Counted from the first letter of the stretch, positions 52,447 through 63,456 are shown. The stretch: DNA of 64,000 nt from Syntrophaceae bacterium UBA2251 (GCA_002347815.1 DDXV01000042.1:7710-71709); one strand, 5' to 3'. The notes: a model not told the origin generated them from the sequence alone. Numbers and translations are program-made.

Positions 52447-53508
52447 ATGAAACGCTGCTATTACGAGGCCCTCGAGATCGAGCGCGGCGCCTCGGACGAA
52501 GAGATCAAAAAAAGTTATCGCCGCCTGGCCATGCAATACCACCCGGACCGGAACCCCGGGGACCACGAGGCAGAGGATCGGTTCAAGGAAGCGGCCGAGG
52601 CCTACGAGGTGCTCAGCGACCCCCAGAAGCGGTCCATCTACGACCAGTACGGTCACGAGGGCCTGTCCGGCGCCGGCTACCAAGGGTTTTCCGGCTTCGA
52701 GGACATCTTCAGCAGCTTCGGCAGCATCTTCGAAGACGTTTTCGGATTTGGCGGCGGACGGACGCGCGGACGGACGGCCCCCCGGGCCGGCGCCGACCTC
52801 CGCTACGATCTCAAGATCTCCTTCCTGGAGGCCGCCTCCGGGACGACCCGGGACATCGACGTCGAGAAGTACGAACGGTGCGAGGGCTGCCGAGGGAGCG
52901 GCGCGGCGCCCGGCACCTCGCCGGAGGTCTGCCGCTACTGCCAGGGGCGCGGTCAGGTCACCCAGTCCAGCGGCCTTTTCAGCGTCCGCAGCACCTGCCC
53001 GCAATGCCGGGGCCAGGGAAGCGTCATCACGCAGCCCTGTGCGCAGTGCCGGGGAACGGGTCGAACCCGGATCGCCAAGACGGTGCAGCTGAAAATCCCG
53101 GCCGGCGTCGAAACGGGCTCCCGCCTGCGTCTGCGCGGCGAGGGGGAAAGCGGCGACCCGGGCGGCCCCGCGGGCGACCTGTACGTGTTCATCTACGTCG
53201 ACCCCCACGAATTCTTCGAGAGAAACGACGACGACCTCTACTGCCGGGTCCCCATCTCCTTCGTTCAGGCCGCGCTGGGGGGGACCGTGGAGGTGCCGAC
53301 GCTCAACGGGAACGAAAAGCTGAAGATTCCCCGGGGAACCCAGAGCGGCAAGACGTTCCGTCTCAAGGGAAAGGGAATCCCCCACCTCCGCGGCTTCGGC
53401 CGCGGCGACCAGATCATCGAAACCGTCGTCGCCATTCCGACGAACCTCACCCGCAAGCAGGAAGAGCTGCTCCGGGAGTTCGCGCGCCTCGGGGGCGCCC
53501 CGGGATAA
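52447..53508 (+). CDS. dnaJ: DnaJ (Hsp40) co-chaperone
   Basis: A 353-residue type I J-protein that stimulates DnaK. The J-domain has the HPD motif (MQYHPDRNPG), followed by a G/F-rich stretch (SGFEDIFSSFGSIFEDVFGFGGG). Four zinc-finger repeats are intact (CEGCRGSG, CRYCQGRG, CPQCRGQG, CAQCRGTG), as are the C-terminal substrate-binding domains. It is not next to dnaK or grpE, so it may be an additional DnaJ. It follows the unknown 129-residue protein by three bases. Confidence 0.93.
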   Translation: MKRCYYEALEIERGASDEEIKKSYRRLAMQYHPDRNPGDHEAEDRFKEAAEAYEVLSDPQKRSIYDQYGHEGLSGAGYQGFSGFEDIFSSFGSIFEDVFGFGGGRTRGRTAPRAGADLRYDLKISFLEAASGTTRDIDVEKYERCEGCRGSGAAPGTSPEVCRYCQGRGQVTQSSGLFSVRSTCPQCRGQGSVITQPCAQCRGTGRTRIAKTVQLKIPAGVETGSRLRLRGEGESGDPGGPAGDLYVFIYVDPHEFFERNDDDLYCRVPISFVQAALGGTVEVPTLNGNEKLKIPRGTQSGKTFRLKGKGIPHLRGFGRGDQIIETVVAIPTNLTRKQEELLREFARLGGAPG

Positions 53509-53609
53509 GGCCTGACGAAGGGGTGGACAATTCGGGCGGGATCGATTATAGAATGGACCCGTGGCCGGGAGGCCATCCCTCAACCTCAAGGAAAGGAGTG
53601 CCCCTGTCG

Positions 53610-54008
53610 ATGAAAAGAAAATCGCTGCTATCCTTCCTCATGATGTCATTGATGCTTCTGGGCGGCTGCGCCGCCATGGCCGTCGGGGTGACAGCCGTGG
53701 GGGTCGGGTCGGGAACCTACCTGTACATCAACGGGGATCTGAACACGGATTACTACGCCTCGTTCGACAGGGTCTGGGCGGCCTGCGAAAAAACCGTTGC
53801 CGACATGCGGGGCATGGAGGTCAAGCCGGACAAGGACATCGGCAAGGGGACGATCACCGCCGTCATCAACGACGAGAAGGTCCAGTTCTCCGTCAAATAC
53901 AAGGCCAAGGACCTCGTCACCGTGGGGGTCCGCGTCGGGCTTCTCGGCGACAAGCTCTCGTCCCAGCTGATTCACGACAAGATCGCCGACAACATCGCCA
54001 AAAACTGA
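53610..54008 (+). CDS. DUF3568-like lipoprotein
   Basis: A 132-residue lipoprotein. The signal sequence MKRKSLLSFLMMSLMLLGGC ends in a lipobox (LGGC) with the modified Cys at position 20. The mature part has a Gly/Val-rich segment (VGVTAVGVGSGTYLYINGDL) and a small alpha/beta domain with YYASFDRVWAACEKTVADM and VQFSVKYKAKDLVTVGVRVG. This matches DUF3568, a family of unknown function frequent in Desulfobacterota. GAAAGGAGTG precedes ATG 53610. Confidence 0.83.
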   Translation: MKRKSLLSFLMMSLMLLGGCAAMAVGVTAVGVGSGTYLYINGDLNTDYYASFDRVWAACEKTVADMRGMEVKPDKDIGKGTITAVINDEKVQFSVKYKAKDLVTVGVRVGLLGDKLSSQLIHDKIADNIAKN

Positions 54009-54130
54009 TCCCCTCAACAGACGGGGGCTATCCGGCGAACCCCGGCGGCACACGGCCGAGGCGCGCGGGCCCGCATCCGTGCTCCCCCGTCGCGCCGGAC
54101 GGGGCGGGCGCCTCGAAACAGGGCGGGTGC

Positions 54131-55099
54131 ATGAAAAAAAACATCGCGGCCGGAATCCTCGTGAGCCTCGCCCTCGTCTATCTGTCCGTTCGGGGCATCC
54201 CCTGGGCCGGCGTCCGCGAGGGGGTGGCGGCCATGCATTGGGGGTTCGCCCTTCCGGCCCTCGCCGCCATGGTCCTCATGCAGGTTTTCCGCTCGATTCG
54301 CTGGGGGGTCATTCTGGGCCCCATGGAGAAGATCCGTCAACGGACCCTGTTTCCGATCACCAGCGTGGGATTCCTGGCCATCGTCTCCCTGCCGGCCCGG
54401 CTGGGCGAACTGGCCCGCCCGTACCTGATCGCCCGGCGAAGCGGCATCCGGATGAGCGCCGCGCTGGGGACCATCTTCGTCGAGCGGGTCTTCGACGGCC
54501 TGACGGTCCTGTCGCTCTTCGCCCTGACGCCGCTCTTGACGCCCCTGCCCCCCTGGCTGCTCCGGTCGGGAGCGATCTTTTTTGCCCTGACGGCCGGATT
54601 GCTGGCCGCGATGACCCTCCTGCTCCTGAAGCGCGAACGGGCCCTGGGGCTGCTCCGGCCGCTCCTGGCGAAGCTCCCGGCGCCCTACGGCGCCGAACTC
54701 GCGGGGCTCGTCGACCGGTTCGTCGACGGCTTTCAGATGATCGCCAACGGGAAGCGGTTCCTGGCCGTCGCGGCTCTGTCCCTGGTCATCTGGGTCCTCG
54801 ACGTCTTCGCCATCTACATCCTCTTCCCCGCCTTCGGACTGGCGCTGCCCGTCGGCGCCGCCCTCGTCGTCATGATCATCCTCGTGGCCGGCATCGCCCT
54901 GCCCGCGGCGCCGGGCTTTGTCGGCAACTGGCACTTCGCCTGCATTCTCGCCCTCGGCCTGTTCGGTGTCGCCAAAGCGGACGCGCTGACCTTCGCCATC
55001 CTCTACCACGTCCTGTCGCTCGGGGTCGTAATCGCCCTGGGCCTTCCCTTCCTTCCCTTCCAGCGGTTCTCCCTGGCCGACGTTCGTCGCCAGACCTGA
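54131..55099 (+). CDS. UPF0104 / lysylphosphatidylglycerol synthase-type membrane protein
   Basis: A 322-residue integral membrane protein with about eight hydrophobic helices. Conserved family segments are FRSIRWGVILGP, SLPARLGELARPYLIARR and TIFVERVFDGLTVL, then AAPGFVGNWHFACILAL near the end. The family corresponds to the flippase-like transmembrane domain of MprF/AglD and is often called a flippase-like protein. The catalytic lysyl-transfer domain of MprF is absent. ATG 54131 lacks a strong ribosome site. Confidence 0.82.
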   Translation: MKKNIAAGILVSLALVYLSVRGIPWAGVREGVAAMHWGFALPALAAMVLMQVFRSIRWGVILGPMEKIRQRTLFPITSVGFLAIVSLPARLGELARPYLIARRSGIRMSAALGTIFVERVFDGLTVLSLFALTPLLTPLPPWLLRSGAIFFALTAGLLAAMTLLLLKRERALGLLRPLLAKLPAPYGAELAGLVDRFVDGFQMIANGKRFLAVAALSLVIWVLDVFAIYILFPAFGLALPVGAALVVMIILVAGIALPAAPGFVGNWHFACILALGLFGVAKADALTFAILYHVLSLGVVIALGLPFLPFQRFSLADVRRQT

Positions 55100-55154
55100 C
55101 GTCGCACCGCACCCGCACGCCGCCCGGAAATCGGCTCCCGCGGGCGCAGACGCC

Positions 55155-56519
<1,365 letters not shown>

Positions 56520-56569
56520 GCTTCCTTCCCGAACCGTTTATGCCCCTGCCGGACGGGGGCCCCTTCCTC

Positions 56570-58771
56570 TCAGACGGCCACCCCCTCCGGCACGGGAATT
56601 TCAAAGGCCACCACGGTCCCCCGCGGCACGTTGTCGCGGACGCTGACCTTTCCATGATGATCGGCGATGATCGAGTTCACGATGGCCAGCCCCAAACCGG
56701 AGCCGGCCCCCTTGGTGGAAAAATAGGGCTCGAAGATTTTCAGCTTGTAGCTGGGCGGAACGCCCGTTCCGTTGTCCGCCACCTCCACCTTCGCCTTCTG
56801 GGCAGCCGGATCGTAGAACGTGCGGATGGCGATGCATCCGTCATGTTCCCGGAGGGCGGCCACGGCGTTGTCCAGGAGGTTGACCATGACCCGTTTGATC
56901 TGTTCCGGGTCGATGTTCACAATCGGGAGCGCGCCCTCCGTCTCGAACGTGAACCGGATTTCCTTGTGGGCATCCTGGAAGAGGACGACCGAATCCGCGA
57001 TGACCTCGTTCAGGTTGTGCGGCGCCGGATTGGTGACGGGAATCCGGGCGTAGCGGGAGAATTCGTTCACCAGGTTCTTCAGGACCTCGACCTGGTCGAT
57101 GATCGTCTTGGTGCATTCAAAAAACACCTCCCGGTCCCCGCCCAGCTTGTCTCCGTATTTCTTCTGCAACCGCTGCGCGGAGAGCTGGACCGGGGTCAGG
57201 GGATTCTTGATCTCGTGGGCCATCCGCCGCGCCACCTCCCGCCAGGCGGCGGCGCGTTCCGCCTTCTGAAGCTGGGTCAGGTCTTCAAAGACGACAACCA
57301 TGCCCAGGTCGCGACCGTCGTCGTCGTGAATGACGTTGGTCGTCATCAGGAGGGTCAGGGCCCGGTCCCCGATCGTGAGATCGACCTGCTTCTCCAGAAA
57401 GCCATCCCGGTTGCTCCGCATCTCCTGCAGGTAGGCGTTCACCATCTCCAGATGCTCCCCCGCCAGCACCTCCTCGTAAGGGCGATGGAGGATCGTCTCG
57501 GCGCGGATGCCCAGCATTTTTTCCACCGCCCGGTTGATCGTCGTGATCACCCCGCCGGCGTCGATGGAAATGACGCCGGCCGAAACATGCCGCAAGACGG
57601 CCTCCATATAACGGCGGCGCTGTTCGAGGTCCATATTGCTCTTCCGGAGATCCCGCGTCATCTGGTTGAAGGAATCGACCAGAACGCCGATCTCGTCATC
57701 GGCCTCGATCTCGATCTGGTGCTCCAGATCTCCCTGGGCGATCCGGTTCGTGGCCTCGGCCAGATCCTGGATGGGGACGGTGATGCCCTTCGCGAGAAAC
57801 ATCCCGAACCAGGTGGCGGAAAAGATGATGAGCAGGGTCACGATGAAGAGCGTCACGATGTAGCTGAACTTGATGGGATTCTTCAGGAGCGTCAGTTGCC
57901 GGTACTGCTCCGACGATCGGGAGATCGCCTTGATCTTCTCGACGATCGTCCCGGGGATGAAGCGACTCACCACCACGATGCCGATCACCTCGTGGGGACC
58001 GAGGGCCGCGAAGACCGGGACGACGCCGCTGATCATGTCGCCGCCGGCCGCGGCCTGCTCGCGCGACACCTCGCGGCCGGCAAACACCTCCTCCCGCAGT
58101 TTCGGCGAGAGGAGAATCGGCTCCTGACCGGGATGTTCGGGATCCTGGAACACGACATTCTCCCGTTCATTCTCGAAGTAGACCTCCACCATGCCCAACC
58201 GGCTGGAGCGCTGTCGCTGTTCGACCAGCTGGCGGAGGTAGGTCATCCGGTCCCGCTCGTGCAGGCGGTGCGTGGTGATGTCGGCGCTGATCTGGCGGGC
58301 GAAATACTTGGCGTTGTCCGCGGCCTGCTGGTAATAGACCTGCGCCACCTCCTCGGTCTTGTTCAGCGTGTCGCCGAAACGGATGCTGAACCAGGTGTCG
58401 ATGCTGTAGGACAGAAAATTGATCGCCACCAGGAAAAGGATGATGGTGGGAATGAGGGACAGCCCCACAAAGGCCGCCACCAGCTTCGTGCGCAGCCGGG
58501 AACCGATGACGCCGCTGCGCCGCTCGAACACGAGCTTGACGACGTTGCGCACGATCAGAAAGATCAGCAGGATGATCAGGATGATGTTGATGTTGATCAG
58601 TCCGAAGATCAGGATGTTGTTGGAGGCGGGCAGCACCCCCTGCTGATGGGACAGTTGGCTTTCCAGATAGGTCAGTCCGGCGATCACCGCCATGGTGATG
58701 ACGATGATGATGCGCTCGCGGCGGCGGCGGCCGGCTTCCGAAATGTCGAGCGGGGGGCGGGCCTTTTTCAT
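56570..58771 (-). CDS. Membrane sensor histidine kinase (NtrY type)
   Basis: A 733-residue kinase. Three or four N-terminal hydrophobic segments are visible (including IIIVITMAVIAGLTYL, IFGLININIILIILLIFLIV and LVAAFVGLSLIPTIILFLVAI). An extracytoplasmic domain, another helix with HAMP (TVPIQDLAEATNRIAQGDLEH) and PAS (GVISIDAGGVITTINRAVEKML) follow. HisKA has the acceptor His near 519 (RRMAHEIKNPLTP) and HATPase ends with GSGLGLAIV. It starts inside the DUF4390 stop (ATGA). This DUF4390-NtrY-NtrX order is common in Desulfobacterota. Confidence 0.93.
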   Translation of the reverse strand: MKKARPPLDISEAGRRRRERIIIVITMAVIAGLTYLESQLSHQQGVLPASNNILIFGLININIILIILLIFLIVRNVVKLVFERRSGVIGSRLRTKLVAAFVGLSLIPTIILFLVAINFLSYSIDTWFSIRFGDTLNKTEEVAQVYYQQAADNAKYFARQISADITTHRLHERDRMTYLRQLVEQRQRSSRLGMVEVYFENERENVVFQDPEHPGQEPILLSPKLREEVFAGREVSREQAAAGGDMISGVVPVFAALGPHEVIGIVVVSRFIPGTIVEKIKAISRSSEQYRQLTLLKNPIKFSYIVTLFIVTLLIIFSATWFGMFLAKGITVPIQDLAEATNRIAQGDLEHQIEIEADDEIGVLVDSFNQMTRDLRKSNMDLEQRRRYMEAVLRHVSAGVISIDAGGVITTINRAVEKMLGIRAETILHRPYEEVLAGEHLEMVNAYLQEMRSNRDGFLEKQVDLTIGDRALTLLMTTNVIHDDDGRDLGMVVVFEDLTQLQKAERAAAWREVARRMAHEIKNPLTPVQLSAQRLQKKYGDKLGGDREVFFECTKTIIDQVEVLKNLVNEFSRYARIPVTNPAPHNLNEVIADSVVLFQDAHKEIRFTFETEGALPIVNIDPEQIKRVMVNLLDNAVAALREHDGCIAIRTFYDPAAQKAKVEVADNGTGVPPSYKLKIFEPYFSTKGAGSGLGLAIVNSIIADHHGKVSVRDNVPRGTVVAFEIPVPEGVAV

Positions 58772-59337
58772 GGGGTCATGGGGAACCGGTACCGATACCA
58801 GTCGGTCTCAAAGTCCCAGAGGGATGCGAAGAACAGGATGTACTCCAGGCGCATGGGCAACCTGACCTCCTCCAGCTTTGCCTTCAGTTTGAGGTAATAT
58901 GTCCGGTCCCGGTCCAGCCTCGAGACGGGAAACAGGGCGACGCCGTTCAGCTCCGCCATGGCCAGCTTGGCCGCCCCCAGATCCTGAAAACCGACGGGCT
59001 CGCCGCCGTCGCCGACGGACACGAAAAACAGCTTTCTCACCCGGTCGTACTTCAGGGTGTGGCGGACCTCCACAAAGGCCAGCCTCCGGTCCGGCCACCA
59101 GGACCGGACCTGGTAAAGGTTCAGGAAAAAGGTGAACGTGGTCGGGATGCCGGCATAGATCGCCTGCTCCATCTTCGGGGTGAAACAGTTGGTCACCTTG
59201 GCATAGACCATCACCTGTTGGTTGTCGGTGAACCCCCGGATGTCCGTGAGGCGCGCCTCCTGCGCCAGGACGCCCGACAGGCCCACCGATAACAGCAGGA
59301 TGACGCCGCATAAGGGAAGCAGACACTTGCGAACCAC
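58768..59337 (-). CDS. DUF4390 exported protein
   Basis: A 189-residue protein of unknown function, typically encoded next to NtrY-like kinases. A signal sequence (LLPLCGVILLLSVGLSGVLA) is followed by the DUF4390 domain (TNCFTPKMEQAIYAGIPTTFTFFLNLYQ, RHTLKYDRVRKLFFV, YLKLKAKLEEVRLP). The start is GTG 59337, supported by AAAGGAG seven bases upstream. It overlaps ntrY by four bases, suggesting it supplies or modulates the periplasmic signal of the kinase. Confidence 0.87.
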   Translation of the reverse strand: MVRKCLLPLCGVILLLSVGLSGVLAQEARLTDIRGFTDNQQVMVYAKVTNCFTPKMEQAIYAGIPTTFTFFLNLYQVRSWWPDRRLAFVEVRHTLKYDRVRKLFFVSVGDGGEPVGFQDLGAAKLAMAELNGVALFPVSRLDRDRTYYLKLKAKLEEVRLPMRLEYILFFASLWDFETDWYRYRFPMTP

Positions 59338-59541
59338 GAGCGGACTCCTTTCCCCGGGCCGGCCCCGTTTCCCCCGTGAGGCCGACCTGCCGCCGGAGAG
59401 GCATAACGCCTTATAATGCTTTGTTTTTCTTTTGCAAAACACCGAGGGTTATACTAAGAAACTGCCGGAGAAAAAGCAAGCGGTATTTACGGATCAGGGG
59501 GTGGGCGGACGGAGGACGGGAACGGGGGACGTCCGGACGCT

Positions 59542-60489
59542 TCAGGCGCGGACGGCGGCGGCGTCGAGGATCCTGAAGGCCGGCGCCTTCAGCCCCATCC
59601 GCTCCGTGGCGGTGTCTTTCCGCCCCAGGGCGCTGACGATCCGCCAGCAATCCCGGCGGCTCATCAATTCCCTGAGGAGCAGGTTGTTGAGCCGGTGCCC
59701 GGATTTTCTGGCGATAAAATGACCGATGACGGGCATGCCGAGCAGGGAGAGGTCGCCGATGGCGTCCAGGATCTTGTGCTTGACGAACTCGTCGGGGCAG
59801 CGGAGGCCCTCCTTGTTGAGGATGCGGGTTTCGTCCATGACCACCGCGTTCTTGAGAGACCCGCCCAGCGCGAGCCCGCTCGCCTGGAGGTATTCCACAT
59901 CCTTGAGGAAACCGAACGTCCTTGCGGCGCAGATCTCCTTTTCGTACAGCTCGTCGGAAAAGGTCAGTGAGAATGTCTGGTGCCCGATCACCGGATGGGC
60001 GAAGTCGATCTCGCAGGTGATCCGGAATTCCGGGGAAGGCAGGAACGTGGCGCTGCCGTAGCCGTCCTCGACCGAGACGGGCTTCTCCACGACGAGAATC
60101 TTCTTGCAGCGGCCCTGGGCCCGCGTTCCGACGCTCTTCAGGAGGTCCACGAAGGGCAGGGCGCTCCCGTCCATGATGGGGAGTTCCGGCGCGTCCACCT
60201 CCACCACGGCATTGTCCACCCCCATGCCGAACAGCGCGGACATCAGGTGTTCGGTGGTCGAGATGCGCGTGCCGTTCAAGCCGATGGTCGTGGCCAGGGT
60301 CGTGTCGGAAACGCTGTCGTAACGGGCCCTGATTTCAGGACAGCCCGCGACATCGTTGCGAACGAAGGTAATGCCCGCGTCGGCGTCGGCCGGCTTGATG
60401 GTCATGCCGACCTTCCGGCCCGAATGGAGGCCGATATTCCGGCAGTGGATCTCGCGTTGAATCGTGCGCTGTAAAAACATCTTCGACAT
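59542..60489 (-). CDS. lpxC: UDP-3-O-acyl-N-acetylglucosamine deacetylase
   Basis: LpxC performs the committed step of lipid A synthesis and is Zn-dependent. The 315-residue protein shows TIQREIHCRNIGLHSG, TTEHLMSALFGMGVDNAVVEVD (with a Zn-ligand His), ICAARTFGFLKDVEYL, and the late KHKILDAIGDLSLLGMPVIGHFIARKSGH carrying further ligands. ATG 60489 is chosen (weak GGGA upstream); ATG 60480 is the alternative. It proves a Gram-negative outer-membrane context. Confidence 0.95.
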   Translation of the reverse strand: MSKMFLQRTIQREIHCRNIGLHSGRKVGMTIKPADADAGITFVRNDVAGCPEIRARYDSVSDTTLATTIGLNGTRISTTEHLMSALFGMGVDNAVVEVDAPELPIMDGSALPFVDLLKSVGTRAQGRCKKILVVEKPVSVEDGYGSATFLPSPEFRITCEIDFAHPVIGHQTFSLTFSDELYEKEICAARTFGFLKDVEYLQASGLALGGSLKNAVVMDETRILNKEGLRCPDEFVKHKILDAIGDLSLLGMPVIGHFIARKSGHRLNNLLLRELMSRRDCWRIVSALGRKDTATERMGLKAPAFRILDAAAVRA

Positions 60490-60620
60490 CACATCCCGAG
60501 GTACTTTTGGTGGGGAAATAAGCAACTTGCGTACCACGCATCCCTGTTTCGGCATTTTATCCGGCACAGAATCTAACCCGATGGAAATAATCCCGATTGG
60601 GAGCCCGGTCGCGGAAGCGG

Positions 60621-60640
60621 AAAAGCCCCGCCCGCGGGGC
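60621..60640 (-). terminator. Terminator downstream of queH
   Basis: On the minus strand GCCCC and GGGGC pair around a short GC loop and TTTT follows immediately. It lies about 50 bases after the queH stop and separates the ruv-queH operon from lpxC. Confidence 0.55.
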
Positions 60641-60686
60641 GGTGTGGCGGGAAAGACACAATCCCGGCGGACGCTGTTCCCTTCCG

Positions 60687-61259
60687 TCACGCCGGCGCCC
60701 CGGTGGAAGCGGCGTTTCCCGGCGTGACGGAACGGCGCCCGTAGCGTTCCTTTTCGCTGTAAAGACAGCCGCAGTAGGGCTGGCGGTACATCCCGATTTC
60801 TCTGGAAACGCGGACCCCTTCCTGCCAGCCTTCACGAAAATCGTGATAGACAAACGGAATCCCGTTCTCCTGCCCCACGCGGTCGCCCAATTCCCGGATC
60901 AGGTCGTGCTTCTGGAATTTGCTGTACAGAAGCGTCGTCGTGAACCCCCCGCATCCCTGGACTTTCGCCATGCGCGCCGCCTCCGCCAACCGGAGGGTAT
61001 AGCAGTGCCGGCAGCGGTCGTCTTCCCGGCCGGCGACCGCCCGGAAGAACGCCTCCATGGCGTACCCCTCCGCCCACAGCATCGGGAGGGCCTGCGTCTC
61101 CGCGTAGGCGGCCAGCGTCTCGGCGCGTCGGCGATATTCCAGAGAGGGGTGGATGTTGGGGTTGAAGAAATAACCGATCGGTTCGCGCCCCTTCTCCCTC
61201 AGGATCCGGAGGGGATAGATCGTGCAGGGGCCGCAGCACGTGTGGAGCAATACCTTCAT
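60687..61259 (-). CDS. queH: Epoxyqueuosine reductase QueH
   Basis: QueH (formerly DUF208) reduces epoxyqueuosine to queuosine in tRNA, replacing QueG. Its Fe-S and metal cysteines are all present: HTCCGPC at the N-terminus, DDRCRHCYTLRL in the middle, and QPYCGCLYSEKERY near the end. The 190-residue length is normal. It starts one base after the ruvB stop, so it is the last gene of a yebC-ruvC-ruvA-ruvB-queH operon. Confidence 0.92.
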   Translation of the reverse strand: MKVLLHTCCGPCTIYPLRILREKGREPIGYFFNPNIHPSLEYRRRAETLAAYAETQALPMLWAEGYAMEAFFRAVAGREDDRCRHCYTLRLAEAARMAKVQGCGGFTTTLLYSKFQKHDLIRELGDRVGQENGIPFVYHDFREGWQEGVRVSREIGMYRQPYCGCLYSEKERYGRRSVTPGNAASTGAPA

Positions 61260-61260
61260 C

Positions 61261-62286
61261 TCAGAAAAGGTCCGACTGGGGCTGCCCCAGCCAGGTCCGG
61301 CCGAAGTGCTCGTAGGCGATGCGCGTGGCGACGCGCCCCCGCGCCGTGCGCTGGAGGTAGCCCTCCTGGATCAGGTAGGGTTCGTAAACGTCCTCGAGCG
61401 TGGTCTTCTCTTCGCCGATGGCAGCGGACAGGTTGTCGATCCCGACCGGCCCCCCGTCGAACTTGTCGATCAAGGTCAGCAGGATCGTCCGGTCCATGTG
61501 GTCAAACCCCTGGGGGTCCACGTCGAGAAGCTTCAGGGCGTCGAGCGCCACCCGGCGGTTCACGACGCCGTCGGCCCGGACTTCGGCAAAATCGCGGACC
61601 CGCTTGAGCAGGCGATTCGCGATGCGCGGCGTTCCCCGGGAGCGGCAGGCGATCTCCTCCGCCCCGGCCCGGTCGATGCCGATGTCAAGGATGCCGGCGG
61701 ACCGCTTGATGATGACGGCCAACTCCTCCGGGGTGTAATATTCAAACCGGAAGGCCATTCCGAAACGGTCCCGGAGCGGCGAGGTCAGGAGTCCCGCCCG
61801 CGTCGTGGCGCCGATCAGCGTGAAGTGCGGGATCTCGAGCTTCATCGACCGGGCGGACGGTCCCTGGCCGATGAGGATGTCGATATGGAAATCCTCCATG
61901 GCCGGGTAGAGGATCTCCTCCACCACATGCGAAAGCCGGTGGATCTCGTCGATGAAGAGGATGTCGTGCTCGTGCAGGTTCGTCAGGATCGCCGCCAGGT
62001 CCCCCGGACGCTCGATGACCGGACCCGACGTCACCTTGACGTCAACCTCCAGTTCCCGCGCCACGATGTAGGCGAGCGTCGTCTTCCCCAGGCCCGGCGG
62101 TCCGTAGAGAAGCACGTGATCCAGGGCCTCGCGGCGTCGGCGGGCCGCCTCGATGAAGACGGCCAGGTTCGACTTGATCTTTTCCTGGCCGATGTACTCC
62201 GTGAGGGAGCGGGGGCGCAGGGAGGTCTCGAACACCCCTTCCGCCTCCGCCGCCTCCGGCTCGATCACCGGGTTCTTGTCCGACAT
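61261..62286 (-). CDS. ruvB: Holliday junction branch migration helicase RuvB
   Basis: The AAA+ motor of branch migration. The 341-residue protein has Walker A LYGPPGLGKTTLA, Walker B IDEIHRL, the sensor TTRAGLLTSPLRDRFG and a C-terminal winged helix (YLQRTARGRVAT). GGGAGAG precedes ATG 62286. It follows ruvA by 60 bases. Confidence 0.96.
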   Translation of the reverse strand: MSDKNPVIEPEAAEAEGVFETSLRPRSLTEYIGQEKIKSNLAVFIEAARRRREALDHVLLYGPPGLGKTTLAYIVARELEVDVKVTSGPVIERPGDLAAILTNLHEHDILFIDEIHRLSHVVEEILYPAMEDFHIDILIGQGPSARSMKLEIPHFTLIGATTRAGLLTSPLRDRFGMAFRFEYYTPEELAVIIKRSAGILDIGIDRAGAEEIACRSRGTPRIANRLLKRVRDFAEVRADGVVNRRVALDALKLLDVDPQGFDHMDRTILLTLIDKFDGGPVGIDNLSAAIGEEKTTLEDVYEPYLIQEGYLQRTARGRVATRIAYEHFGRTWLGQPQSDLF

Positions 62287-62346
62287 CGCGCGTCTCTCCC
62301 TTTCCCTTTTTCCTTCGCTCCCGCGCCCTTTCGAGCCGGTCCGTCG

Positions 62347-62955
62347 TCATCCGGCCAGCCGCTTCAGGGCCTCCTTGAGCAGGACGTCCAGCGAAGGCGG
62401 CTCGGCCGCCGCCGCAATGACCGCATCCACGGCCTCCCGGGCGGCCGCCGGCTTATACCCCAGATTGGTCAGGGCGGACAGGGCGTCCTCCTTCAGGAAC
62501 TCCAGGGAGACGACCCGGCGCTCCCCGGCGCCGGCGGGCATCGCCGCGTCGAGGCGGGCGATCTTGTCCCGCAGTTCCACGATCAGCCGTTCGCCCATCT
62601 TCTTTCCCACCCCGGGGATGCCGACCAGACGGCCCAGATTGCCCTGCAGGATGGCCGCGACAAACTCGGCGGCGGAAATCCCGGAAAGGATGTTCAGGGC
62701 CAGACGCGGACCGATCCCGGAGACGCCCAGCATGACCTGGAAGATTTCACGCTCGCGCTCCGCATGGAACCCGTACAGGCTGATGGCGTCTTCCCGCACC
62801 TGGGTGTGGATGTGCAGGGCGATCCGCTCCCCCGCCTCGGGAAGCTCGTAGAAGGTCGTTAGCGGCACGAAGACGCGGTAGCCGACGCCCTGGGCGTCGA
62901 TCACGATGAAGTTGACGGTCTTGTGAATCAGCGTTCCGCTCAGCCGGGCAATCAT
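62347..62955 (-). CDS. ruvA: Holliday junction-binding protein RuvA
   Basis: RuvA tetramers clamp Holliday junctions for RuvB. The 202-residue protein shows the N-terminal OB domain (MIARLSGTLIHK, THTQVREDAISLYGF-like region), two helix-hairpin-helix motifs (MLGVSGIGPRLALNIL and LVGIPGVGKKMGERLI) and the mobile domain III. It starts directly after the ruvC stop with no gap. Confidence 0.95.
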   Translation of the reverse strand: MIARLSGTLIHKTVNFIVIDAQGVGYRVFVPLTTFYELPEAGERIALHIHTQVREDAISLYGFHAEREREIFQVMLGVSGIGPRLALNILSGISAAEFVAAILQGNLGRLVGIPGVGKKMGERLIVELRDKIARLDAAMPAGAGERRVVSLEFLKEDALSALTNLGYKPAAAREAVDAVIAAAAEPPSLDVLLKEALKRLAG

Positions 62956-63435
62956 TCAGGCGGGTGTTTCCTTTCTGGTGTGGGCGTGGCAGATGGCGAC
63001 GGCCAGGGCATCGGCGGCATCCTCGGGAGGGAGATCGGCCAGGCCCAAAATCGCCGTCACCATGCGCTGAACCTGCGGTTTCTCCGCGCGTCCGTACCCC
63101 ACCACGGCCTGCTTCACCTCCAGGGGCGAATACGCATACACGGCGACGCCGGCCAGGGCGCCCGTCAGCAGGGTCACCCCCCGCACATGCCCCTGCCGGA
63201 TGAGGCTCTTGACGTTCTTGCCGTAAAAGATGTCTTCGACGGCCAAGGCATCCGGACGATGTTCGGCGATAATCTCCTGCAGGCGGTCATGGATGACCTT
63301 GAGGCACGCCGTCAGCCGCGCCCCGCGGGCGGGTTTGATCTCCCCGTACGCGACGACCTTCAGTCCGCCTTTTTCGTGATCGACGAGGCCATAGCCGGTG
63401 ACATGGCTTCCGGGATCGATGCCCAGGACGCGCAA
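62956..63435 (-). CDS. ruvC: Crossover junction endodeoxyribonuclease RuvC
   Basis: Resolves Holliday junctions. The acidic active-site residues are visible in VLGIDPGSHVTGYG, ALAVEDIFYGKN and PPEDAADALAVAICHAH. The start codon is TTG 63435, well supported by GGAGAGGA seven bases before it. At 159 residues it is of normal length. It sits between yebC and ruvA in the usual order. Confidence 0.95.
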   Translation of the reverse strand: MRVLGIDPGSHVTGYGLVDHEKGGLKVVAYGEIKPARGARLTACLKVIHDRLQEIIAEHRPDALAVEDIFYGKNVKSLIRQGHVRGVTLLTGALAGVAVYAYSPLEVKQAVVGYGRAEKPQVQRMVTAILGLADLPPEDAADALAVAICHAHTRKETPA

Positions 63436-63456
63436 GACGATTCCTCTCCGGATCCG

